A DNA stretch of 64,000 nt from Mayamaea pseudoterrestris. Taxonomy: Eukaryota; Bacillariophyta; Bacillariophyceae; Sellaphorales; Sellaphoraceae. Of the stretch, positions 12,498 to 24,399 are shown one piece after another. The notes under the pieces were generated by a model that was given only the letters and a program-made list of their open reading frames with translations, searched no databases and had not been told where the DNA came from. Every line of letters begins with the position of its first letter. Within the stretch, counting starts at the first letter, position 1. The stretch covers positions 1,644,501 to 1,708,500 of the forward strand of contig BROI01000001.1 in the NCBI GenBank assembly GCA_027923505.1, read 5' to 3'. Both the position numbers and the translations under genes were made by a program.

Positions 12498-13682
12498 CTA
12501 ATTTGGATTAGTAAATGTTGCTTTCATTTGAAGGTATCCGGCATCCGATCCATTCTCTTCTGTAGTGCTCTCATTGTTGTATTCATTGTCTGATCCATCC
12601 CCATCACCACTTTTGCTTTTGTCATGGTCTTCTTGCTCACCAGTTGCGGAGCAAAACACTTCCACCAATTTCTCACGTGTAAATCCGACTTGATGATGTT
12701 TGCAAATGAATGCAGCTGCGGACTGGTCTATAAACTTTACTTCATTTGACGCCGTAGCCGCGCCAGGTGCCTTCTTCGTGCCGCTTGATGTCGTTCCCCT
12801 CGTTGCAGTCTTGTGCTTGCCTGCTTTCTTTTTGCCTGGCAATGTCGCTGCTGAAGCCGCTACATATGCCTTATGTTTCTTCTTTTGAACAGGCTGGTTG
12901 GCAGCCAAACGCTTCTGTTTCGTACTGCTTGGCGTAGGCACAATTGGCCTTGCAAGGACAAATGTGTATGGATACAGAATTGTAGCTCATCCATTCTTCA
13001 CTGCAACAGTCTCATCAAGAGTCATTGATTCTTTCAGTTCCTCTGCAGTCAGCTTGACCCAGATGTCACCCATCTTACTTCTCCCGTCAGTCATCCCTTT
13101 AGTCACCAAAACATATGCATGATGAGTTTCTGGTGATGGGCAAATATGTTCCTCTACTCCAGAAGGCAAGTCTTCTATTGCACATGCTTGTATACTTGCA
13201 TCAGTCATCTCATTGACGGTGATCTCGGTGAGGTAATAGTCACGTGTGTCTGGGCCAACCTTGTCCACTCTAGATCTGCTAACAGACTTCTTGGTGGCGG
13301 ACTTCTCTTCTTGGATATATAACTTGGCTTTGAATCCTCTGCATTGCATGCTGTGAGAGGCGGGTTGTTGGCTACAACCTTTTTTGATGAGCGATGAGAT
13401 CTCTTGCCAATGACTTTGTCATCTCCCATGGCGACCACTATCACAGTATCAGCATCAGTTTGTTCAGCCACCTTAGCAACCAACTCACTGGTGTTTGTGT
13501 TGACTCAGTTAAATTAGAAAGTTGTGATATTGTTTCTACTACTGGAAAACGATATTATGTACCTCATCTTCTTTAGGGACATTGCTGTTTTCGATTGGCG
13601 CACTTGCAGCAACAGCCATCGCAGGAGCAATATCATCCAAAGCTTCCACTGGGTCCATCTTATCATCGCTCATTGCTGACAT
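12498..13682 (-). pseudogene. Decayed gene with lysine-rich C-terminal part
   Basis: A plausible first exon runs from ATG at 13682 to 13563 (MSAMSDDKMDPVEALDD..., acidic). A GTACAT donor follows, and further coding begins near 13480. Coding then continues with one apparent frame change near 13330, reading DTRDYYLTEITVNEMT. It passes an in-frame TGA at 12987-12989 into a frame containing VPTPSSTKQKRLAANQ and a basic Ala/Lys/Thr-rich stretch, ending with an acidic Ser/Asn/Glu tail at 12498. Family unknown. It lies head-to-tail with the repeat-protein relic downstream, and the two could be parts of one gene. The divergent neighbour is the LANQ-repeat gene. Confidence 0.4.
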
Positions 13683-14153
13683 GAAATAAGTACACAAGTC
13701 AATGGATGGTATGTTGTAGTTTGGTTGAAAACACAAAGCGTTTGTGCAGTAGGAATTGATGGTGGATGGTGTTCATGGCCGCAAGTCGAAAGCGTGCGTG
13801 CGTGAGTGCGTGCGTGCTTGAAGTCGGGTCTGTACCAGTACGACATAAATGCGATGAAAAATAGCAAGCAGTCCAAGGCCTGGATGGAACTCAACACAAA
13901 AGGTGTTGCGGCGGGACCAATACTCAATGACAAAGCAAAACTAATTACACCGTTAGAACCTGCTTGACTTACTTAGTAGATCTAGTCCTTTAAATCAATG
14001 AAAACGGTCTACTATAAGCTTTAAAAGGCCAATGATTTGTGATGCGGGGTGGTGGGTCAATTTTTGAAAACTCTGCGTTAAGTCGCTGAATGAACAAAAA
14101 CCCCAGAGCGTATACCGGTACGAGTGCACAATGCCCTGCCATTACCACGTCCA
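13683..14153. other. Divergent intergenic region
   Basis: This lies between a minus-strand relic starting near 13682 and the plus-strand LANQ gene starting at 14154, so it probably held both promoters. A short GTGC-rich simple repeat occurs around 13792-13820. I see no other element. Confidence 0.4.
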
Positions 14154-15348
14154 ATGGCCAGCAACAAAAAATACAACGACAATGATGTAGGCCATTCAGT
14201 ACACAACATGTCGAGAAACTCACACCATAATATTCCAATAATCTATAACATGCTTGCAGGATTGGATCCTAAGCTTGCTCTCTTGATTCACACCACGGCT
14301 ACTCAAGTTAGCAAAACAGCTACTCAAGTTAGCACCATGGCTGCTCAAGTTAGCCAGCAAGGTACTCAAGTTAGCCAGCAAGGTACCACCCTGGACACCA
14401 TGGCCAAGAACGTCAGCAATACTTTGCAACTTGTCATTAGCATGAATAATGGTATGGCTAAAAACCATCAGGCCACCCTCGCCAACCAGACTGCCAACCA
14501 GCAGCAGATCCTTGACACCCTCGCCAACCAGCCAATAATCCTTGTGCACCAGGAGCAGACCCTTGCCATTGTTGCCAACCAGGCTGCCAACCAGACGGAA
14601 AACCTTGCCAACCAGTGGCAGATCCTCGACATCCTTGCCAACCAGCCGAAAATCCTTGTGCACCAGCGGCAGATCCTCACCAACCAGGATGCCAACAAGC
14701 GCGCCACAACTGGGCAGCTCAACACTCTCCTGGCCAACCAGGCTGCCAACCTGACGGATAACCTTGCCAACCAGAAGTAGATCCTTGACATCCTTGCCAA
14801 CCAGCCGACAATCCTTTTGAACCAGGAGCAGACCCTTGCCATCGTTGCCCTCCAGCAGCAGATCCTCGACAACCAGCCAAAGATCCTGACCAACCAGGAG
14901 CAGATCCTCAACATCCTTGCCAACCAGCCGACGATCCTCACCAACCAGCAGCAGATCCTTGACACCAACCAGCAGCAGATCCTCAACATCCTCGCCAACC
15001 AGCCAACGATCCTCACCAACCAGCAGCAGATCCTTGACATCCTTGCCAACCAGCCGGATATCCTTGACATCCTTGCCAACCAGCCGACGATCCTTTTGCA
15101 CCAGGAGCAGACCCTTGCCATCGTTGCCCTCCAGCAGCAGATCCTCGACAACCAGCCAAAGATCCTGACCAACCAGGAGCAGATCCTCAACATCCTCGCC
15201 AACCAGCCGACGATCCTCACCAACCAGCAGCAGATCCTTGACACCAACCAGCAGCAGATCCTCAACATCCTCGCCAACCAGCCAATGATCCTCACCAACT
15301 AGCAGCAGATCCTTGACATCCTTGCCAACCAGCCGGATGTCCTCACCT

Positions 15349-15677
15349 TGACACAATATTATTGAGTTGAGTTGACCTGCGTCTTATGACAAGACGGTTA
15401 GCTACCTGTGTTTTGTATGCATTTAATCCTGTGCAGGGTTGAGTCACACTTGTGACCGAATCCTCACATACATGAGTGAAATCGCTGACGATCGAGGCGT
15501 GAACCTCGACCGTGAACCCAGTGAGAACGAGAAAGAAGCGCACGAGTAGAGTAGCGAGTAACATGCACTATTCTAGCAATTGAGTTTGTTTGTTTGCTTT
15601 ACGCTGGACGAAGAGGTTGATCGCTCCTAGTCCATTGTAGTCGCTGGAATAAAGGTTCGTCTGATATTATCGTGTCA
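15349..15677 (+). repeat. Copia-1b 5' LTR
   Basis: 329 bp, TGACAC...GTGTCA ends, preceded by the CACCT duplication. It must supply the element's promoter. Confidence 0.95.
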
Positions 15678-15691
15678 GATTAACAGTCTTG
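15678..15691 (+). promoter_or_regulatory. Copia-1 primer-binding site, tRNA-Asn anticodon-arm type
   Basis: GATTAACAGTCTTG immediately follows the 5' LTR. Its complement contains GACTGTTAATC, which matches from memory the anticodon arm of eukaryotic tRNA-Asn(GUU), with the loop CTGTTAA around anticodon GTT. Priming from an internal half-tRNA is established for Drosophila copia with initiator tRNA-Met. The Asn assignment here is inference. Confidence 0.55.
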
Positions 15692-15897
15692 CTAGCTTGT
15701 CTTGACCTGAGAGAGCTGTGCGAAAGAGAGAGAGTGAAAGAATCGAGAAACTGAGAGAGAAAGAGCAGATTCCTTGCGGCGTCGTCAATCCGAATACTTG
15801 ACGCGAGCGCGTAGAACAGGATCGTATAAGGCTCAACTGCATTGAGAGCGGTTGTTGTGTGAGAAAGGACTTGCGGAAAGCGAGGTATTCACTATCA

Positions 15898-18800
15898 TGG
15901 TTTCGGTTACTGCGGAAGCTTTGCAAGCGCTCTGCGTGAACGTTTTCGGACGAGACATCCAAGAAGCGTTCTTGTTTTGGAATGTAACCACCACTACCCA
16001 GATGTTGAGATTGACCAAGGAGCAACTTGAAGCCCCCTACTGGGTCGACAGAGCCGCCATCCCAGCTGGCGTTGAGCAACCTGAAGGCGCGCAACCCGAC
16101 GATGCGCAGCCGGGCGACGAGCCGGCCGACGAACCGGCTGAAGAACAAGCAGCCGCCGCCCCAGTACGATACGAAACGCGTCTACCACCAGTCGACGTGA
16201 ACCTTATCCTCGATGCATGCGAATGGTTTAACATGCACGACGGAGCCCCGAACACCAAGAAGTGGGCGGAACTTGATTTAGGCAAGCTCGAGCGATTCCA
16301 AGAAAGACTCGCCGAACAAGAAATCGGTCGGAAGCGTGAAGAAGGGTACTATATCCTCGAGTCCAAGAGGGCGCAAGCCAAGCTACTTGCCAAGCAACTC
16401 GAAAATGAGAACTTGAAGGCTGAGAAGGCCGAAAAGGAAGCGGATGCCAAGGGTCGATTCTCGAACATCAAGACGAAGCGAGATTACAAGGACTACAAAA
16501 CGTTCCAGCATCCCCACGGGTGGTTGAGTTGGAGCGTCTACCAAGGCAATCGCCAAGCTCCATGGCTGTTCTAACGTGCTCGATAGCAAGTACGTACCAG
16601 TCACGGAAGAAGAGAAGGAAGAGTTTAAGGAGCAGCAAATCTTCATGTACACTGCGTTTCGCAATTGTCTCGAAGTACCTGGATACCAGTCGCTCCTAAT
16701 GAAGTACGCTGACGAGTCTGACGCTCAGAGCGTCTATCGCGATCTCGCGACCAAGTTTGGTTCCGGCGAGTTAGCTACCATCCAAGCGAACGAACTGCAA
16801 GCCAAGCTTGCGACGATCCGCCTAGATTCGACCTGGACGAAAGGACACTACAAGTTCCTAAACTACATCGAACAGCTCATGAAGAATCTCGAGGAGTTCC
16901 GTCCTGGAGTGACGGATGACAAGAAGAAGTACTACTGGCTCCGAGCTGCAGTGGAAGGCGACGAAGAATTCGGCCCCACGTGCACGACATTCGACCAGCA
17001 CTTGACATTTGAACGACGACGCATCATTAGTGCAGGCGGTGACCCAGACGCCATCGTAACGGAAGATTATGACTATCTTTTCGACATGTTGTCGCAGCAG
17101 GCTTTGCGCATCGACAACAAGAACGCCAAGTTGAACAAGGGCAAGAAAAACGCCGACCGCCAAGTGAACAACGCGAACACTACCGGACACGGACGTGGCA
17201 ACGGACGCGGTTCCGGCCGTGGTGGAGGACGCGGCGGTCAAGGCGGACGCGGCGCTGGACGAGACGGTGGACGTGGCACCCAAGCGGGCCGCGGTTCCGG
17301 AGGACGAGGCTCTTCCGCGCCACTCCCAGCAGCCGGTACGCAAGCGCATCGGGAACGATTCCCTGGTGATTATCTGAACTTTGAACAGTTGTTGCAGGCC
17401 CCCTGGTCGTACATGTCGTACGAACGACTCGGCCGACTTAACGAGGACGAATACGCTCAGCTCATGGCTCGACGCGAAGCCGTCCCAAGACCCGCCACAA
17501 CAAGACGCGCGAACAATGGCAACCGCGCGAATAACCAGCAGTCACAAGCGGCTGCCTCGGTGCCTGGTACAATCTTGTATCAGAATGACGCTGTCTCGAT
17601 CGCCCCGACGACAGCCACTCAAGGTGCACCGGATGACATGATTAGATCTTTCCTTGCGAACGCCGCGTCGTCTCGCACTCAAGCTGCGAATAACACCCAG
17701 CAAGAGTTTATGGGAAGCGACGGCCGTCGGTACCGCGCAATGGTATCGGTGCGCTACACTGTGAATCGAGCTCGCAGCAACGAGACCCGCCAAGGATCGC
17801 TGATTGACGGCGGTGCGAACGGTGGACTCGCTGGAAGCGATATGAGAATCTTGAGTACTACCAACCACACGTGTAACGTGACAGGTTTGAGCGACCACAC
17901 GGTTCGCGACCTCCAAGTCGGAACTGGCGTCGCATTGATTGAGACTCGGACTGGACCCATTATCGGTCAGTTCAACCAGTATGCTTTGTACGACGGTGCT
18001 GAATCCATTCATGCTCCATCGCAGCTTCGTTCGTTCGGCCATCTGATCGACGACGTCGCTCGCTCCCAGAATGGAGCACAAGCCATTGTCACCAGTTGTG
18101 GCAAGACCATCCCCTTGGCGATCCGTGACGGCTTGCCTCGTATGGATATGCGTCCGCCGACGGACGCAGAGTTGGAAATGTATCCGACGGTCATTTTCTC
18201 TGCGGACACCCTTTGGGATCCGGCGGAGCTGGATAATGAATGGAACGAAGAAGAACTTGAGTTTAATCGTCGCTTCGACGAATTGGAAGAAGAACACGGC
18301 TTCGTCGACGCCCGCATGGATGACTTCGGCGACGCCACCTACCGAAACAACATGAACTCAGTGGAACGTGTGGTGCAGTATGTCGATCGCAATCAGGCTG
18401 ATACGACGCGCCAAGCCAATGCACGACGCATAATGCCACAAGAACCTGACTACCAAGCGCTTCGACCCTACCTTGGCTACACGCCACTCGAACGAGTCAA
18501 GCGCACCATTAAGAATACGACACAGCTTTTCCGTGCATCGGCACACACCCCATTTCGCCAACACTTTAAGTCGCGATTCCCTGCCGCCAATGTGGTTCGT
18601 TTCCATGACGATACGGCGACAGATACCTGGTTTTCCAAGGAAGCCGCCTTTAACGACGGAATCCGCGGCCATGGCGGATGCAAGATGATGCAACTGTTCG
18701 TTGGCAAGAAGAGTCTGCTGACGAGGGGATACCCACTGAGAACCGAGAGTGACATGCCCATGGCGCTCGAAGACTTCATTCGAGACATTGGCGCTCCCGA

Positions 18801-21800
18801 CTTGCTCATTAGCGATAACTCGCGAGTGCAGCTCGGGAAGCAAGTTGAAACTTTGTTGCGATTCTACGCGATTCGTGACCAACAGAGCGAGCCCGGATAC
18901 CAGAACCAGAACCCTGCCGAGCGTCGCATCCAAGAAGTCAAGTCATCAGTCCAGAACATCATGAACCGTACGGGCGCACCCGCTGGAGCCTGGCTCCTAT
19001 GCGCGCTGTACGTAATCGCCTTATTCAACAATCTGGCGACCGAGTCCCTCAACTGGAAGACACCTACTGAAGCCGCCTTCAACCGAGTACCCGACATTTC
19101 GCCGTTCCTGCAGTTCAAGTTCTGGGAACGAGTCCTGTATGAAGCTGGAGCCGACGAGCCGCCGACATTTCCTCACACCAAGGAAGCAGCAGGACGCTGG
19201 GTCGGTATTGCAGAGAACAAGGGTGACATCCTCACGTACCAAGTTCGATCCGATCGGACTGGAATGGTTGTCGTCCGATCCAACGTTCGTCCCTTCTCCG
19301 AAGGACGTAACCTACGCGCTGAAGCTGAAAGCGCTCCTGAACCCGAGTCCGAACGACCACTGTTCGCGGAACCTGTCTTCGACGCGCGCCCCGCGCGTGA
19401 ACGAGTCCAAGTCGAAACTGTCGACGAGTTTGACGATGAGTATGACCTAGTCGGTCCGGTGTTTGAACACGACCTTACACCGACCCCAGCGCCTGATTCT
19501 GGGGGAACCGTGGATGAAGACGCATTCACGTTGGAAAGCGCTGCCGAGTTAGCCGGTCTGGATCCCGACGGACCCATGCCGTCCTTTACTCCGGCTGAAC
19601 TGATGGGACGCACTGTCCTTCTTGACGAGGAAGACGGCTCCACGCGACGTTACAAGGTTATCGAGCAACTGAACGATCGCGATGAAGCCAACCACAAGAT
19701 CATCAAGTTCCGATTGAGTCTCGGCGACGGCGACGTCGATGAGCTTATTACCTACAACGAACTAGCCGACCTGTGCGAGCGGCAAGATTCTTTACGACTG
19801 GGGGACGATGACAACGACGACCAGTACTACAAGTTTGATTTCATTGACGGACATGAAGGTCCACTGACACAAGCCGACGCTACGTATCGCGGCTCATCCT
19901 ACAACTTGCTCATCCAATGGGCAAATGGCGAGAAGACCTGGGAGCCACTCGCATTGATCATCAAGTCCGACCCTGTGACCGTTGCCGAGTATGGCAAGCG
20001 CAAGGGCATGCTGGACAAGGATGGATGGAAGCGCTTGAAGCGCATGGCAGGACGCACTAAATTGTTTAACCGCATGTGCAAGGCTGCAAAGAAGAACCGT
20101 GTCCAAGAAGCGCGTTTCAAGTTTGGCGTTCAAGTTCCTAATACCTGGAAGGAAGCGAACCGCCTCGACGCTGCTAATGGAAACACCCTGTGGGCTGACG
20201 CCGTCAAGACTGAGATGGAGCAGCTACACGAGTACGACACTTTCATCGACAAGGGCATCGGTGCCTTCATGGAAAGTGACTGGAAGCGCATCAACGCGCA
20301 TCTTGTTTTCGACTGCAAGAACGATCTACGACGTAAGGCCCGACTCGTCGCCGGGGGACATCTGACCGCTCCGCCCAAGGACTCCGCCTACTCCGGCGTT
20401 GTATCTATGCGAAGCATTCGAACCATAGCACTGTTAGCTGAACTGAACGACCTCAAGTTTTGGGCTGCCGATGTCGGTAACGCCTACCTCGAGGCCAAGA
20501 CCAAGGAAAAGGTCTACATTGTTGCCGGTCCCGAGTTTGGACCATTGGAAGGCCATACCTTGGTCATCTACAAGGCACTTTACGGATTGCGCACTTCTGG
20601 CGCGCGTTGGCATGAGCACTTTGCCGACACACTCCGCGACATTGGATTCTACCCAAGCTACGCGGATCCTGACGTCTGGATGAAAGACTGTGGCACTCAC
20701 TACGAGTACGTCGGCGTGTTCGTCGACGATCTGGCTATGGCCATGAAAGATCCACAAGCCTTCACGGACCTCCTCAAGGACAAGTACAAGTACAAGTTGA
20801 AGGGCGTCGGTGACATCAAGTATCACCTTGGAGCCGACTTCTATCGTGACCCCGATGGAACCCTCTGCATGAGCGCGAAGACCTACGTCGGTCGCATGCT
20901 CAAGAACTACGAGACCATGTTTGGCGAGAAGCCACGCAAGCGCAAGTCACCGCTTGACGACGGGGACCACCCCGAACTTGACCTTACCGAAGAGCTGGAT
21001 GCCCGTGGCATTCAACAGTACCAGTCTCTTATCGGTGCCCTCCAGTGGGCAGTGACCCTATGTCGACTTGACATTCATTGTGCCGTAATGACACTTGGCC
21101 GATTCCGCTGCGCCCCGCGCCGTGGACACCTGGACCGAGCCAAGCGAGTCTGCGGTTACCTAGCTGAGTACCCTGACGCGGCGATTCGTTTCCGGACGAA
21201 GATCGTCGATCACGGGGAACCTACCAAGTATGATTGGTTGCAATCGGTCTACGGCAACTCAAGCGAAGAGCTTCCGTGGAACATGCCGATCCCGAAGGGC
21301 AAGCCTGTGCAACTAACTACCTTTATGGACGCGAACCTGTACCATGATTACACTACTGGACGTTCCGCAATGGGAGTCCTGCATTTCCTGAACCAGACGC
21401 CCGTCGAATGGTTCTGCAAGCGTCAGAATACTGTCGAGACTGCAACGTATGGATCCGAGTTCGTCGTCGCCAAGACCGCGACGGAACAGATTATGGATTT
21501 CCGGTACTCCCTACGGATGTTGGGAGTTCCTTTGAGTGGACCAGCCTGGAAATTCGGCGACAACGAAAGTGTCAAGAAGTCGTCAACGATCCCGCACTCC
21601 ACACTTTCTAAGCGACACAATGCGCTCGCCTACCACCGAGTTCGCGAGGCCATTGCAAGCAATGTTCTGTACTTTGAGCACATCTTCGGCAAGCAGAACG
21701 TCGCCGACGTTCTTACCAAGTTCTTGCCGCATGCCACGTTCCGACCCCTGATCATTCCGATTCTTTTCTGGAAGGGTGATACGGCAAACCGATCGTTGTC

Positions 21801-21810
21801 ACAAGCCTAG
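15898..21810 (+). CDS. Copia-1 gag-pol coding region (about one break)
   Basis: Gag begins with MVSVTAEALQAL at 15898. Its C-terminal part is a Gly/Arg (RGG-type) tract at about 17185-17310 instead of an obvious CCHC knuckle. Protease follows with an IDGGAN active-site-like motif near 17800. Integrase occupies about 18480-19300 (ending with a typical Copia DLLISDNS...NPAERRIQEVK core). Between integrase and reverse transcriptase, at about 19880-19990, there is a chromodomain-like stretch (LLIQWANGEKTWEPL). Reverse transcriptase spans about 20130-20900 with a VFVDDLAMA active site, and RNase H about 21230-21700. The polyprotein ends with the TAG at 21808-21810 just before the purine tract. The domain order PR-IN-RT-RH is diagnostic of Copia. 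Confidence 0.9.
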
Positions 21811-21821
21811 ATCAAGGGGGA
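21811..21821 (+). promoter_or_regulatory. Copia-1 polypurine tract
   Basis: ATCAAGGGGGA lies directly between the pol stop and the 3' LTR, the expected place for plus-strand priming. Confidence 0.75.
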
Positions 21822-22150
21822 TGACACAATATTATTGAGTTGAGTTGACCTGCGTCTTATGACAAGACGGTTAGCTACCTGTGTTTTGTATGCATTTAAT
21901 CCTGTGCAGGGTTGAGTCACACTTGTGACCAAATCCTCACATACATGAGTGAAATCGCTGACGATCGAGGCGTGAACCTCGACCGTGAACCCAGTGAGAA
22001 CGAGAAAGAAGCGCACGAGTAGAGTAGCGAGTAACATGCACTATTCTAGCAATTGAGTTTGTTTGTTTGCTTTACGCTGGACGAAGAGGTTGATCGCTCC
22101 GAGTCCATTGTAGTCGCTGGAATAAAGGTTCGTCTGATATTATCGTGTCA
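21822..22150 (+). repeat. Copia-1b 3' LTR
   Basis: 329 bp, about two differences from the 5' LTR, followed by the CACCT duplication. Confidence 0.95.
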
Positions 22151-22984
22151 CACCTGCCAGGAGCAGATCCTTGCCAACCAGCAGCAAATCATCGCCAACC
22201 AGGCTGCCAACAAGGATGCCACTACTGGGCAGCTCAACACTGTCCTTGCCAAACAGGATGCCACTACTGCGCAGCTCAACACTGTCCTTGCCAAACAGGA
22301 TGCCACTACTGCGCAGCTCAACACTGTCCTTTCCAAACAGGATGTCACTACTGAGCAGCTCAAATCTCTTCTTGCCAACCAGATGCAGATCCTTGCCAAC
22401 CAGACTGCCAACACGCGGGCCATCAACAAGATGAATCAGGCCATCAACCAGGCGAATCGGGCCATCACTAATGTGTACACAGCTATCGATACTAAATTCA
22501 ACAGTCTCACTGAGCATATCACCGACAAGATGCGTCGCATGAATACCAATTCAGTACTTCTGTGCGCACTTATCATGACTTGATGTTGCCGCCTCTTGCA
22601 AATATTGATACACGCATTGGTGAGGTTATGGTTGGGATGCAGGTCTTGCTTGGAGGCATGCAGGCAGGCCCAGCCGGTGTAGGCCAAGGCCAGGCGGGCG
22701 GCAACGAAGAAGCCGAGGTTGGCGTGGATGCTGAGGCAGGCGCCAACAAAGAAGCCGAGGTTGGTGCGGATGCTGAGGCGGGCGCCAATGAAGAAGCCGA
22801 GGTTGGTGCGGATGCTGAGGCAGGCGCCAACGAAGACGCTGAGGTGGGCGCCAACGAAGAAGCCGAGGTTGGCGCAAATGCTGAGGCGGGCGACATTGGA
22901 GCTGGTGAAGATGGCGCCGACAAAGACACCGAAGATGGCGGCAACAAAGTTGTCAAGGAGATTGACATTGCGGCAGATGCCTAA

Positions 22985-23297
22985 GACTTGAGTTCAAAGT
23001 TTGAACATGGAGGGACGGCGTTTGGAAGGGCCGTTTGTTGGTGGAACAATATTATTACATGTTTATTTCATGGTCATTTGAGACTGGTGCTCAAGCTTGA
23101 CGCAGCTTTGACCAATTATAGTTTTAGTTGATGACTATTTCAATATACATGTAGTTGTCGTCAAAGGTGATACATAGTAAAGTAGTTGATGCTGCGTAGC
23201 AAAGCCACGGCAAATCTTCGCAAGCCACTCGTTTCCGTGTCGCAGCGATTATAAATGAGTCATGCTGCGACGTTTTACGAGTTGGCAACTTGCAGCC
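22985..23297. promoter_or_regulatory. Intergenic region with TATA box of the DUF1399-type gene
   Basis: AT-rich intergenic DNA after the LANQ gene. A TATAAAT at 23250-23256 lies about 42 bp before the ATG at 23298. This argues that the in-frame ATG at 23262 is too close to the TATA box to be the start. Confidence 0.4.
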
Positions 23298-24364
23298 ATG
23301 AAGATTCCACTCGATTCTTTTGTTGGCATGTGTCTCTCCTTGCCGATTACATTACCCTACACTAGCAATATGCCATCTTCATCATCATCTATGTGCCTGT
23401 CATACTTGACTAAAGAGCTCGTCGCCGCTGCCAAGCGCCACTGGCAGTTTCTGGCCGACCTGCATCGCCGCAGCATCACTCTTGCACCAAGGAATCGGCA
23501 GGCTTTGAGCATTCATCGCTACTTGTGTTACTGGATTCCGCTACTGCGGCAGCAGCAAAATGAAAGCAGTAACAATATCATGTTAGTTCATCCACTCGAC
23601 ATTGCCTGGGTGGGGCACTGTGATCGGCTGCAGCCTTTGGAATACTTGAAGCGATTCGACGATGGCAATGGAATAAGCGACGCCAATTTACAGCATCACA
23701 TGGCATCGGCCTTTTTGTTTCAGACGCCGAGCGCAAACATTCATGTTCCTACAATTGAAGTTTGGAAGAGTATGTATCCAAATGAACCATTCTTCACGAC
23801 GAGCATGACAAGCGCGAAACAATTCACAGCAGCAGCAGCAGCAGCAGCAGCAGCGCCGATATGCAGTCGCTCCAATCACTCTGCGCCAGTCAAGCTGACT
23901 TTTTCTACAAAATATCAAGTCCAAACTACATTGACGAGGCCATTTTGAGCAAGATCATCAACTGCTACCAGCTGTTTCTGTCACTGCCACCGTCACATGT
24001 GCCGCTCATTCCGATGCACTCGATTGATTTTGTTTGGCACACACACATAGCGCTGCATGCGCCTTCATACGTAGAGGATTGCCAAAGGCTGCGCCAAGAT
24101 GCAAGCGTGCTCATGCATCATGTTGATGAACGCGCGGAGCAACGCAAGGACAATCAGCAGCAGCAGCAGCAGCAGCAACAACATTCACACAATCATGCTC
24201 AACAAGCAAACGAAATGCACCAGCAGCAGGAGCACAATGCGTGGCTAAATACGCTGGCACTTTGGAAGCAGGTGCATCCATCTAAAGACTTTGTCGTCGA
24301 CGGTGATTGCCTCTGCCATGGCTCGTCGCCGCGAGAGTATTACAAGCAGCATGAAAGTTGGAAA

Positions 24365-24399
<35 letters not shown>

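Larger units (their letters stand above)
15349..22150 (+). mobile_element. Copia-1 LTR retrotransposon copy b, full length and young
   Basis: A 6802-bp Ty1/Copia element with 329-bp LTRs (15349-15677, 21822-22150) and a perfect 5-bp target duplication CACCT (15344-15348, 22151-22155). The LTRs differ at only about two positions, so insertion is recent. A primer-binding site directly follows the 5' LTR, and a purine-rich tract (AAGGGGGA) directly precedes the 3' LTR. The internal region is one gag-pol coding block. The element looks nearly whole, with about one break in the reading frame. It sits inside the LANQ-repeat gene, in the same orientation. Five other LTRs of this family occur in the window. 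Confidence 0.96.
14154..22984 (+). pseudogene. LANQ/Gln-repeat gene split by Copia-1
   Basis: The ATG at 14154 (MASNKKYNDNDVG) is preferred because an upstream ATG at 14131 is out of frame. After an N-terminal region the protein becomes a long series of about 11-residue repeats of the type QQQILDILANQ, interspersed with TxVSQQGTQ repeats, probably a long helical or coiled-coil rod. Two repeats have CAG changed to TAG (14778-14780 and 15300-15302). Copia-1b (15349-22150) then splits the frame, which resumes in phase at 22156 with ILANQQQIIANQAANKD. A frame change occurs near 22550. The C-terminus (to 22984) is a run of 14-residue Glu/Ala/Gly repeats such as EAEVGADAEAGANE. Function unknown. 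The nonsense changes and insertion make it a pseudogene unless stops are bypassed. Confidence 0.6.

Noticed and set aside
16858-17349. Long antisense ORFs opposite the Copia gag RGG tract and other parts of Copia-1
   Set aside because: High-GC repetitive coding sequence gives open antisense frames. Their composition is low-complexity and they have no supporting signals.
23776-23830. A 60-bp intron (GTATGT...TTCACAG) in the DUF1399-type gene
   Set aside because: The stretch encodes the block SMYPNEPF, which is paralleled by HPSKDF in the second segment of the same protein, so it is coding.
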